Shown here piece by piece: positions 1 to 5,647 of a stretch of DNA of 5,647 nt (positions within the stretch are counted from its first letter, which is position 1; the number at the start of each line of letters is the position of its first letter). The translations under genes were made by a program, and so were the position numbers. Under the pieces are notes generated by a model. The model saw only the letters and a list, made by a program, of their open reading frames with translations, did no database searches and was not told the DNA's origin. The stretch is from Campylobacterota bacterium. GTDB taxonomy: Bacteria; Campylobacterota; Campylobacteria; Campylobacterales; Sulfurimonadaceae. The stretch covers positions 1 to 5,647 of the forward strand of contig JAADDU010000003.1 in NCBI GenBank assembly GCA_013153755.1, in the 5' to 3' direction.

Positions 1-2
1 GT

Positions 3-302
3 ATCTGGAGACAGTATAACGAACAAAACAACTATAAAGAGATGTTGGCAAAATATTGCCAAATGGATATTTTAGAGTTTATAGAAGATGAAAAAGTTTT
101 ATATGGTGTTTTAAAAGCAAAACTTACAAAAAAAGAGTTAAAACTTTTTGCTATGGATAGTGCAAACATCTCAAATGATGAGCTAAAAGAAACATTATCT
201 TTGGATGATAAAGAGTTAGAAAAAGCAAAATTTAAACTATACAAAAAACTAAAACAAGATAAAACAAGACTAAATTTTAGAGCAAAATCTATTCAAGAAT
301 AA
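3..302 (+). CDS. 3' end of an unrecognised gene; C-terminal helical, HTH/sigma-region-4-like domain (5' end outside window)
   Basis: I do not recognise this protein. The frame is open from the left edge, so 99 residues are visible and the true start probably lies outside. An ATG at 42 exists, but its only Shine-Dalgarno-like bases (AAAGAG) touch the start codon with no spacing, and the codons before it read as ordinary protein (Ile-Trp-Arg-Gln-Tyr), so I treat it as internal. The product is charged, Lys/Glu/Leu-rich and helical, with no signal peptide or membrane segment. Counted from Met42, residues 28-73 have the pattern of a sigma-70 region 4 or LuxR-type helix-turn-helix: LTKKE, then an IS.DEL helix, a Leu-Ser-Leu turn, then a Lys-rich recognition-like helix ending LYKKLK. 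This is a pattern resemblance only and does not establish DNA binding. Its stop overlaps the Shine-Dalgarno of hisA, so the two are probably co-transcribed and coupled. It could equally be a small lineage-specific helical protein. Confidence 0.7.
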   Translation: MWRQYNEQNNYKEMLAKYCQMDILEFIEDEKVLYGVLKAKLTKKELKLFAMDSANISNDELKETLSLDDKELEKAKFKLYKKLKQDKTRLNFRAKSIQE

Positions 303-306
303 GGAG
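301..306 (+). promoter_or_regulatory. Shine-Dalgarno of hisA, overlapping the upstream stop codon
   Basis: AAGGAG is a near-perfect anti-16S match. Its first two bases are the last two of the upstream TAA stop. Two ATG codons follow in tandem, at 309 and 312. The spacing is 2 bases to the first and 5 to the second, which favours 312 as the main start of hisA. Confidence 0.75.
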
Positions 307-311
307 ACATG

Positions 312-1022
312 ATGACACTATACCCAGCGATTGATTTAAAAGATGGAAAAGCAGTTCGCCTTACAAAAGGGCTTATGGATAGTGCTAAGATATACTCTGA
401 TGAGCCTTGGCAATTAGTAAAAACATTTGAAGATATGGGTGCTACATGGGTGCATCTAGTTGATTTAAACGGTGCATTTGCAGGTGAGCCTAAAAACCTT
501 GAACAAATTATCAAGATAAGACAAAACACTAATGTAAAATTAGAACTTGGTGGTGGAATTCGTGATGAAGAAACCATTAAAAAGATGTTAGAAATTGGGA
601 TAGATAGAATCATACTCGGTTCTATTGCAGTTAAAAACCCACAGTTTGTTAAAGATATGGCATCCAAATACCCTATAGCTGTTGGAATAGATGCAATAGA
701 TGGTTTTGTAGCAGTTGAGGGTTGGGGAGAAGTATCTTCTATGAGGGCAACTGATTTAGCCAAAGAATTTGCAAATGCAGGTGTTGAAGCTATCATTTGT
801 ACTGATGTTGGTAAAGATGGAACACTTAGTGGTGTTAATGTTGAATTTACACTTGATATTGCAAGAGCAAGTGGTGTTAGTACTATTGCAAGTGGTGGTG
901 TTAAAGATGAAGAAGATATAAAAGCACTTATAGAGACTGATGAAGTTGATGGTGTTATTATCGGTAAAGCTTACTATGAGGGAACATTAGACTTACCTAA
1001 AATGTTTAAACTTCTTACTTAA
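312..1022 (+). CDS. hisA: HisA, phosphoribosylformimino-5-aminoimidazole carboxamide ribotide (ProFAR) isomerase
   Basis: HisA (EC 5.3.1.16) carries out the Amadori rearrangement of ProFAR to PRFAR in cytosolic histidine biosynthesis. PRFAR is then used by HisF/HisH. The 236-residue product has the full length of a HisA (beta-alpha)8 barrel and both half-barrel signatures. The catalytic base is D8 in PAIDLKDG. The general acid is D127 in VGIDAIDG, and T164 follows in CTDVGKDGT. These match the D8/D127/T164 positions known for Thermotoga HisA. Phosphate-binding glycines are visible at LGGGIR (79-84), ASGGV (193-197) and IGKAYYEG (217-224). I start at the second ATG because of Shine-Dalgarno spacing and because HisA proteins usually begin just before the (L/Y)PAIDL strand; starting at 309 adds only one Met. 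No second aromatic-pathway feature suggests the bifunctional PriA, and the lineage makes plain HisA far more likely. No other his gene is visible here, consistent with scattered his genes. The upstream gene is tightly linked, while downstream a 71-base spacer separates it from cheY. Confidence 0.97.
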   Translation: MTLYPAIDLKDGKAVRLTKGLMDSAKIYSDEPWQLVKTFEDMGATWVHLVDLNGAFAGEPKNLEQIIKIRQNTNVKLELGGGIRDEETIKKMLEIGIDRIILGSIAVKNPQFVKDMASKYPIAVGIDAIDGFVAVEGWGEVSSMRATDLAKEFANAGVEAIICTDVGKDGTLSGVNVEFTLDIARASGVSTIASGGVKDEEDIKALIETDEVDGVIIGKAYYEGTLDLPKMFKLLT

Positions 1023-1045
1023 TAATAAAAAAAACAAAATTTAGC

Positions 1046-1051
1046 TACAAT
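1046..1051 (+). promoter_or_regulatory. Likely sigma-70 promoter -10 element for the cheY-prmA-ftsH-pssA run
   Basis: TACAAT preceded by GC (GCTACAAT) resembles the extended -10 form common in Campylobacterota. It is preceded by an A/T-rich tract (1021-1043) with no clear -35 box, which is usual for sigma-70 promoters in this phylum. It lies in the only sizeable spacer of the window, and would give a leader of roughly 35 bases before the TTG at 1094. This is inferred from pattern only. The spacer is so AT-rich that chance matches are likely. Some read-through from hisA is also possible because no strong terminator precedes it. Confidence 0.5.
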
Positions 1052-1081
1052 ATAGGTTATAAATTTTATAAATATTTTTTT

Positions 1082-1087
1082 AAAGGA
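1082..1087 (+). promoter_or_regulatory. Shine-Dalgarno of cheY, supporting a TTG start
   Basis: AAAGGA lies 6 bases before the TTG at 1094, which is ideal spacing. It decides the start, because the next in-frame ATG (codon 12) would remove the first beta strand and both metal-binding aspartates. Confidence 0.8.
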
Positions 1088-1093
1088 TTTCAA

Positions 1094-1465
1094 TTGAAAT
1101 TACTTGTTGTTGATGATAGTTCTACAATGCGTCGTATTATAAAAAACACTTTAGCTCGTTTAGGCTATAAAGATATACTAGAAGGTGCTGATGGTGTTGA
1201 GGGTTGGGCTCAAATGGATGCTAATCCAGATATAGATATGCTAATTACTGACTGGAATATGCCAGAGATGAATGGTCTTGAACTTGTTAAAAAAGTTCGT
1301 GCTGATGAGCGTTTTAAAGATACTCCTATCATAATGGTAACTACAGAGGGTGGTAAAGCAGAGGTTATTACTGCACTTAAAGCTGGTGTAAACAACTACA
1401 TAGTTAAACCTTTTACTCCTCAAGTTCTAAAAGAAAAACTTGGCGCTGTAATGGGTGTTTCTTAA
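1094..1465 (+). CDS. cheY: CheY, single-domain chemotaxis response regulator
   Basis: CheY is phosphorylated by CheA and, as CheY-P, binds the flagellar switch protein FliM at the C-ring to change rotation. The 123-residue product is a bare receiver domain with no output domain. The visible active site is D7 and D8 (Mg2+ binding), phospho-acceptor D53 in ITDWNMPEMNG, T83 in MVTTEGG, switch aromatic Y102 and invariant K105 in YIVKPF. These correspond to E. coli CheY D12/D13, D57, T87, Y106 and K109. The stretches MKLLVVDDSSTMRRIIKNTL and KAGVNNYIVKPFTPQVLKEK closely match Helicobacter pylori CheY1 as I remember it. The start is TTG, supported by a well-placed AAAGGA and by family length. All five Arg codons are CGT, unlike the AGA-rich neighbours, which suggests high expression. 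It is the first gene after a probable promoter, with prmA following after only 2 bases. A receiver of another pathway is possible in principle, but the family match is strong. Confidence 0.96.
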   Translation: MKLLVVDDSSTMRRIIKNTLARLGYKDILEGADGVEGWAQMDANPDIDMLITDWNMPEMNGLELVKKVRADERFKDTPIIMVTTEGGKAEVITALKAGVNNYIVKPFTPQVLKEKLGAVMGVS

Positions 1466-1467
1466 GG

Positions 1468-2295
1468 ATGCAAGAGTACTACTACGAGCTAGTAGTTAAA
1501 GTTTCATCTTACAAAGAACTTTTTGCTGACTTTTTAGCAGATACCATACCTGTGGCTTTTGAAGAGACAGAGGATGGTTTTATTATAAGAAGTGAAGATG
1601 AACTTAATACTATTGTATGGGGTCTTGAGCAGTTTAGAGAAGCTTTACAAAAAGCACTTAATGAGACTATAGAGTTAGAATCTAACATACAAAAACTTCA
1701 AAATAGTGACTGGGTAAAGCTTTATCAACAAAGTATAACTCCCCTCGCTATAGATAAGTTTTATATCCATCCAACTTGGGATGAGCCAAATCCAGATTTG
1801 ATTAATATTGTTATAGATCCTGCTTTAGCTTTTGGTACAGGACATCATCCAACAACAGCTTCAGCACTAAAAGCGATTTCAAAGTATGTAAAAGAGGGGG
1901 ATTCTCTTATAGATGTTGGCTGTGGTAGTGGGATTTTATCTATAGCAGGACTTAAGTTAGATGCAGTGGTTGATGGATGTGATACAGATATAATATCAGT
2001 TGAAAATAGCATACAAAATGCAAAATTAAATAATTTAGAATTTTCAAGTATATGGGAAGGTTCATGTTCTAAGTCTAGCAAAAAGTATGATGTAGTTGTT
2101 GCAAATATAGTAGCAGATGTACTTACATTTATAGCAAAAGATTTAAAAACAGCTCTAAAAGATGATGGGATTTTAATCTTATCTGGAATATTAGACAAAT
2201 ACGAAACAAAAGTTTTATCTTTTTATAAAGATTTTAACATTATCGAGAGAATAGCAATAGATGAGTGGGTAACACTTATTTTAAAAAGAAAATAG
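1468..2295 (+). CDS. prmA: PrmA, ribosomal protein L11 methyltransferase
   Basis: PrmA is a cytosolic SAM-dependent enzyme that trimethylates lysines and the N-terminus of ribosomal protein L11. In E. coli it is dispensable. The 275-residue product is close to the family length (about 280-295). The N-terminal part (about 1-60) is the divergent L11-recognition domain. A linker is followed by the PrmA hallmark DPALAFGTGHHPTT (117-130). The Rossmann methyltransferase core then shows SAM motif I DVGCGSG (149-155), the acidic strand-2 residue in GCDTD (D172 likely), the motif IV-like VANIVADVL (211-219) and LILSGIL (236-242). The ATG is 2 bases after the cheY stop, and the only purine-rich sequence (AAGG) directly abuts the ATG, so translation probably depends on ribosomes finishing cheY. 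No better start exists upstream in frame. Its four Arg codons are all AGA, in contrast to cheY, hinting at lower expression. The hallmark motif makes other methyltransferase assignments unlikely. Confidence 0.95.
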   Translation: MQEYYYELVVKVSSYKELFADFLADTIPVAFEETEDGFIIRSEDELNTIVWGLEQFREALQKALNETIELESNIQKLQNSDWVKLYQQSITPLAIDKFYIHPTWDEPNPDLINIVIDPALAFGTGHHPTTASALKAISKYVKEGDSLIDVGCGSGILSIAGLKLDAVVDGCDTDIISVENSIQNAKLNNLEFSSIWEGSCSKSSKKYDVVVANIVADVLTFIAKDLKTALKDDGILILSGILDKYETKVLSFYKDFNIIERIAIDEWVTLILKRK

Positions 2296-2313
2296 GAAAA
2301 GAGAAAACAATAT

Positions 2314-4290
2314 ATGGCAAACAATAGCAATAATAATAAAAATGATAATTTTTTTAATAATAACCCACTAATTACATTTGCAATATTTTCTGTAGTAATT
2401 ATAATGGTCTTTAAAGCACTTGTAGGTGATGGTTCAGGATTGAATATAACAGATAATTCAAACCAAACAAGAAGAACAAAACAAGTAAGTTACTCTGAAC
2501 TTAAAAATCTAGTTGAAAGCAAAAGCCTTACAAAAGTTGAGATAGGTCAAAGCTATATCAAAGCAAAAAGTAAAGATGGGATGCTTTATACAACTAGAAT
2601 CGTAAGAGGCGATAATAAACTTGTAGAATTATTAGATAAAAACAACATAGAATATCAGGGATTTAGTGAAACTAACTGGTTTACTGAGATGTTTGGCTGG
2701 CTATTTCCTTTCCTTATCATCATAGGTATCTGGATGTTTTTTGCAGGTAGAATGCAAAAAAGTATGGGTGGTGGACTTCTTGGTATGGGTAACTCTAAAA
2801 AGATGGTTAATTCTGAAAAACCAAAAACAAAGTTTGATGATGTAGCTGGAGTTGAAGAAGCAAAAGAGGAAGTTCAAGAGATAGTGGACTTTTTAAAATA
2901 TCCTGCTCGTTATGTTGAGATAGGTGCTAAAATTCCAAAGGGTGTTTTACTTGTAGGAAGCCCAGGTACTGGTAAGACTCTTTTGGCAAAAGCAGTTGCT
3001 GGGGAAGCTGATGTTCCATTTTTCTCTGTAAGTGGTTCAAGTTTTATAGAGATGTTTGTTGGTGTTGGTGCAGCAAGAGTTCGTGATCTGTTTGAACAAG
3101 CGAAAAAAGATGCTCCTAGTATAATTTTTATAGATGAGATAGATGCAATAGGTAAAAGTCGTGCTGCTGGTGGTATGATGGGTGGAAATGATGAGAGAGA
3201 ACAAACTCTAAACCAACTTTTAGCTGAGATGGATGGATTTGGAACAGATACACCTATCATTATCTTAGCTGCTACAAATAGACCAGAGGTACTAGATCAA
3301 GCACTTCTTCGTCCTGGTCGTTTTGACAGACAAGTTTTAGTAGATAAACCAGACTTTGAAGGTCGTGTGAAAATCCTAAAAGTTCACATGAAAAATGTAA
3401 AAATGGATAAAGATGTAGAGATAGAGGAAGTTGCACGTTTAACTGCTGGTCTTGCTGGTGCAGATTTAGCAAATATAGTGAATGAAGCAGCACTTTTAGC
3501 TGGTAGAAAAAGTCAAAAAACAGTCAAACAACAAGATCTTTTTGAGTCAGTTGAGAGAGCTATTGCAGGTCTAGCTAAAAAGTCTCGTCGTATAAACCCT
3601 AAAGAGAAAAAGATAGTAGCATACCATGAGAGTGGTCATGCACTTTTAGCTGAAACAACAGATGGTGCTAAACAAGTTTCTAAAGTTTCTATAGTTCCTC
3701 GTGGTTTAGCTGCCCTTGGATACACTCTAAACAAACCTGAAGAAAATAAATTTATGATGCAACGCCATGAGATGTGGGCAGAGGTAGATGTTTTACTAGG
3801 TGGTCGTGCAGCTGAAGAGGTTTTCTTGGGAGAGATTTCAACTGGTGCAGGTAATGACCTTGAAAGAGCAACAGATATTATCAAATCAATGGTTCAAACT
3901 TATGGTATGAGTGATGTAGCTGGACTTATGGTTTTAGAAAAAAGTCGTCAATCTTTCTTAGGTGGTGGTGCACAATCATCTCGTGAATATAGTGACAAGA
4001 TGGCAGAAAATATGGATGAGTTTATAAAAGCATCTCTACAAGAGCATTATAACGGCGTACTAGCTAGACTTGAAGAATACCGTGATGCCATAGAGGATAT
4101 GGTTAAACTTCTTTATAAAAAAGAAAATATTACAGGTGAAGAAGTAAGAGAGATAATCATAAATTTTGAAAAAGCAAATAATTTAGAATCTAAAGTTGTT
4201 GAGAGTGTTGATGATATAGAGCAAGAATTAAAAGAAGATGCTAAAATGTCGCAAAAAGATGATGAAAAAGTAGATGAGAAAAACACCTAA
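2314..4290 (+). CDS. ftsH: FtsH, ATP-dependent inner-membrane zinc metalloprotease (AAA+)
   Basis: FtsH is a hexameric membrane protease that degrades misassembled membrane proteins and selected cytosolic regulators. The 658 residues show, in order: a short Asn-rich cytosolic tail (10 Asn in residues 3-17); TM1 about 18-36; a periplasmic domain about 37-125; TM2 about 126-143; the AAA+ module with Walker A GSPGTGKT (215-222), pore-loop FVG (248-250), Walker B IIFIDEID (270-277) and second region of homology TNRPEVLDQALLRPGRFDRQ (321-340, Arg fingers R333/R336); then the M41 protease with HESGH (H438, E439, H442) and third zinc ligand D515 in AGNDLERAT. The catalytic set is complete. The spacing from H438 to D515 is almost as in E. 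coli FtsH (H417 to D495). Walker A has Ser216 where Pro is usual. The C-terminus (about 625-658) is an acidic Lys/Asp/Glu tail. It starts 18 bases after prmA with a weak purine-rich leader (GAGA 9 bases upstream), and its end overlaps pssA by 17 bases. Confidence 0.98.
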   Translation: MANNSNNNKNDNFFNNNPLITFAIFSVVIIMVFKALVGDGSGLNITDNSNQTRRTKQVSYSELKNLVESKSLTKVEIGQSYIKAKSKDGMLYTTRIVRGDNKLVELLDKNNIEYQGFSETNWFTEMFGWLFPFLIIIGIWMFFAGRMQKSMGGGLLGMGNSKKMVNSEKPKTKFDDVAGVEEAKEEVQEIVDFLKYPARYVEIGAKIPKGVLLVGSPGTGKTLLAKAVAGEADVPFFSVSGSSFIEMFVGVGAARVRDLFEQAKKDAPSIIFIDEIDAIGKSRAAGGMMGGNDEREQTLNQLLAEMDGFGTDTPIIILAATNRPEVLDQALLRPGRFDRQVLVDKPDFEGRVKILKVHMKNVKMDKDVEIEEVARLTAGLAGADLANIVNEAALLAGRKSQKTVKQQDLFESVERAIAGLAKKSRRINPKEKKIVAYHESGHALLAETTDGAKQVSKVSIVPRGLAALGYTLNKPEENKFMMQRHEMWAEVDVLLGGRAAEEVFLGEISTGAGNDLERATDIIKSMVQTYGMSDVAGLMVLEKSRQSFLGGGAQSSREYSDKMAENMDEFIKASLQEHYNGVLARLEEYRDAIEDMVKLLYKKENITGEEVREIIINFEKANNLESKVVESVDDIEQELKEDAKMSQKDDEKVDEKNT

Positions 4291-4996
4291 TAAATTAGTA
4301 TTTATACTACCAAATCTTTTTACTGCTGCATCTATATTTTCAGGTATATTTAGCATAATTAGTGCAGTAAATGGAGAGTTTGATAAAGCTGCTTGGCTTA
4401 TCTTACTCTCTCTTATCTTTGATGGATTAGACGGTAGAGTAGCTAGACTTACAAACACTTGTTCAAAATTTGGTGTAGAGTTTGACTCATTAGCTGACAT
4501 GGTAGCTTTTGGTGTTGCTCCTGCTATACTTATGTATCTTTTTATAGGTCATGAGTTTGGAAGATTTGGAGTTGTTGTGGCTGCTCTTTTTGTTATATTT
4601 GGAGCAATTAGGCTTGCTAGATTTAATGTTATGAGTGTGAGTAGTGAACCATCTGTTTTTATAGGTGTTCCCATACCAACTGCTGCTGTTTTTATATCTT
4701 TACTTGTTCTTCTTTTTGACAAATATAGTTTTGAAATACATTATGGTTTAATCATCATGTTCTTATCTCTTCTTGTTTCTGTTTTAATGGTTAGTAACAT
4801 AAGATACCCAAGCTTTAAAAAAGTGGACTTAAGCCCAAAACATACTATGAAATTATTTGTGGTTATTTTATCTACACTTTGTTTTATATTTATGTACCCA
4901 ATAGAAGGTTTTGCTCTTATTTTTACCATATATATATTGTATGGTCTTATCCGTGCTATATTGCTTATCCCAAAAGGACTGCATCTAAAAAAATAG
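4274..4996 (+). CDS. pssA: PssA, CDP-diacylglycerol-serine O-phosphatidyltransferase (phosphatidylserine synthase, membrane type)
   Basis: PssA transfers phosphatidyl from CDP-diacylglycerol to L-serine, making phosphatidylserine, the precursor of phosphatidylethanolamine. The reaction occurs at the inner membrane. The 240-residue product carries the complete CDP-alcohol phosphatidyltransferase signature D-x2-DG-x2-AR-x8-G-x3-D-x3-D at 50-75: D50, D53, G54, A57, R58, G67, D71 and D75. RLARFN (113-118) and GVPIPTAA (131-138) are typical of the PssA subfamily, as opposed to PgsA. About six to eight hydrophobic helices are visible, with strong ones near 10-31, 40-50, 78-92, 98-112, 134-148, 156-174, 192-209 and 211-233. 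The start overlaps the end of ftsH by 17 bases in the +1 frame, with no strong Shine-Dalgarno (only GATGA/AAAAAG repeats), so translation is probably coupled to FtsH. The stop lies within the 3' arm of a terminator-like hairpin. A PgsA assignment is less likely because of the subfamily motifs and because pssA is the expected neighbour in this phylum. Confidence 0.95.
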   Translation: MRKTPNKLVFILPNLFTAASIFSGIFSIISAVNGEFDKAAWLILLSLIFDGLDGRVARLTNTCSKFGVEFDSLADMVAFGVAPAILMYLFIGHEFGRFGVVVAALFVIFGAIRLARFNVMSVSSEPSVFIGVPIPTAAVFISLLVLLFDKYSFEIHYGLIIMFLSLLVSVLMVSNIRYPSFKKVDLSPKHTMKLFVVILSTLCFIFMYPIEGFALIFTIYILYGLIRAILLIPKGLHLKK

Positions 4997-5013
4997 ATGC
5001 TACTCTTTTTTTT
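4981..5013 (+). terminator. Hairpin with T-tract at the convergent pssA / TPR-gene junction
   Basis: GCATCTA (4981-4987) and TAGATGC (4994-5000) form a perfect 7-bp stem around an A6 loop, followed after 5 bases by eight T's (5006-5013). The pssA stop codon TAG is inside the 3' arm, and the complement of the opposing gene's stop starts at the arm's last base. Beyond a 3x3 internal loop the arms can extend: AAAAGG (4972-4977) pairs with 5004-5009 using one G-T. This suits rho-independent termination of + strand transcripts. On the - strand the bases after the hairpin (AGTCCTTTTGG) give only a short T run, so bidirectional action is uncertain. Confidence 0.65.
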
Positions 5014-5647
5014 GCTTTTTAAACATCAACTTATCTGTATCTATGTCAAAATTAAAAAAGTCGGAACTAAAACCATCTTTTATAACTTTTGATAACTGTA
5101 TAACTGCACCTTTGTTATTTTGTATCTCAAGATAAAGTAAGCCAAGAGCATATCTACTCTCTAAAAATTTAGGATTTTTCATCTTAGAGAGTTCTAAAAG
5201 TGCGATGGCATTTGCATGGTGTGAAGCTGCTGTAGATGCAATGGCACCTAGAAAAAGAGTATGTGCATCTCTAACTTTTAAATCATCTATGAGAGTATTA
5301 TAAAGAGTATATGACTCTTCAAAAGCTCCATCATAAAGAGATGCTAAAGCTAATGCACTTGTAACTTCTTTAGTATTTTTATCCATAGTTGAGAGTTTTT
5401 GTTTTAAATCTTGTCTTAGAAAGTAAAGTTTACCTATCATAAGATTTTGTTGAACATATAGATATTTTGTAATATAAGCACCAAAATATAAATCATCCAT
5501 ATCAAATTTTTGTACCTTTAGATAGTTCATGACTTTTTTTGCATAAGCCTTTGTTTTTAATTTTGAAAAATGAGCATCTATATACATTATATGTGGCAAT
5601 ATCTCATTTGGAAGCATAATAGTAAGCTTATGGGAAGCCTTCTTAGC
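5000..5647 (-). CDS. C-terminal part of a TPR-like repeat protein (5' end outside window)
   Basis: I do not recognise a specific family. The frame is open to the right edge, giving 215 visible residues. A Met codon at 5617-5615 exists but has no close Shine-Dalgarno, so the gene most likely begins further right. The C-terminal half reads as helix-turn-helix repeats of about 34 residues. Counted from that Met, units are seen at about 84-113, 117-149 and 151-182. The last is the clearest, with YALGLLY (156-162, matching the L-G-x-x-Y positions of TPR helix A) and GAVIQLSKVIKDG as helix B. The earlier part (about 15-75) is also helical and aromatic-rich, and may hold degenerate repeats. The C-terminus ends in a basic KKQKKE tail. 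No membrane segment or signal is visible in this portion. Such domains bind partner proteins, but nothing here says which. It converges on pssA with 3 bases between stops, so it is not part of the + strand operon. Confidence 0.75.
   Translation of the reverse strand, partial: AKKASHKLTIMLPNEILPHIMYIDAHFSKLKTKAYAKKVMNYLKVQKFDMDDLYFGAYITKYLYVQQNLMIGKLYFLRQDLKQKLSTMDKNTKEVTSALALASLYDGAFEESYTLYNTLIDDLKVRDAHTLFLGAIASTAASHHANAIALLELSKMKNPKFLESRYALGLLYLEIQNNKGAVIQLSKVIKDGFSSDFFNFDIDTDKLMFKKQKKE

Noticed and set aside
42..44. ATG at 42 as the start of the first gene
   Set aside because: The purine-rich bases abut it with no spacing, and the frame stays open and protein-like to the left edge, so it is more likely an internal Met.
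293..796. 167-codon open frame on the - strand opposite hisA
   Set aside because: hisA has all its catalytic residues in the + frame. The antisense translation is Ser/Ile/Pro-rich with no motif or Shine-Dalgarno, as expected for a shadow frame.
1057..1081. Inverted repeat TTATAA-ATT-TTATAA followed by seven T's, resembling a terminator after hisA
   Set aside because: The stem is only 6 bp, all A-T, in a very AT-rich spacer that also holds the likely promoter and ends at the cheY Shine-Dalgarno. It is too weak to call.
2910..3260. Antisense frame of 116 codons opposite the FtsH AAA+ core (also others at 1845-2198 and 3636-3884)
   Set aside because: They mirror strongly conserved + strand coding sequence and show no independent coding evidence.
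4260..4300. Possible frameshift or sequencing error joining ftsH and pssA
   Set aside because: Both products have complete family lengths and normal ends, so a short overlap of two separate genes explains the region.
1..5647. Mobile element, CRISPR array, defence system, toxin-antitoxin pair, tRNA or rRNA
   Set aside because: No transposase or integrase, no spaced direct repeats, no terminal inverted repeats and no RNA gene signature were seen. The window is filled by core genes plus two partial edge genes, so I found no support for a new system here.

Overview
This is an AT-rich stretch of bacterial chromosome that most likely comes from a member of the Campylobacterota (former Epsilonproteobacteria), probably close to Sulfurimonas. 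The evidence is the CheY sequence, which is very like Helicobacter and Campylobacter CheY; the gene order cheY-prmA-ftsH-pssA, which is characteristic of this phylum; and the A/T-ending codon use. The genus is an inference from memory of similar proteins, not from a search.

Layout. At the left edge (3-302, +) is the 3' end of an unrecognised gene whose C-terminus looks like a small helix-turn-helix or sigma-region-4-like fold. It is followed, with a Shine-Dalgarno that overlaps its stop codon, by hisA (histidine biosynthesis). A 71-base AT-rich spacer carries a likely promoter and a good Shine-Dalgarno. Then comes a compact run on the + strand: cheY (TTG start), prmA, ftsH and pssA, with gaps of 2 and 18 bases and a final 17-base overlap. 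pssA ends 3 bases from the end of a convergent gene on the - strand, a TPR-like protein that continues past the right edge. A hairpin with a T-tract lies exactly on that convergent junction.

Function. The run joins a motility switch regulator (CheY), a ribosomal protein L11 methyltransferase (PrmA), the membrane AAA+ protease FtsH and the phospholipid enzyme PssA. Nothing in the sequence suggests one joint pathway. The link is probably co-transcription of housekeeping, envelope and motility functions, as described for the related Helicobacter pylori operon. FtsH and PssA are both inner-membrane proteins, and FtsH controls phospholipid/LPS balance in other bacteria, so their translational overlap is the most suggestive pairing.

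I see no mobile element, CRISPR array, tRNA, rRNA, toxin-antitoxin or defence system. All five complete genes have intact diagnostic motifs. The parts least explained are the two edge genes, and the most informative small-scale signals are the codon-use contrast inside the operon, the ftsH/pssA overlap and the terminator shared by the convergent stops.
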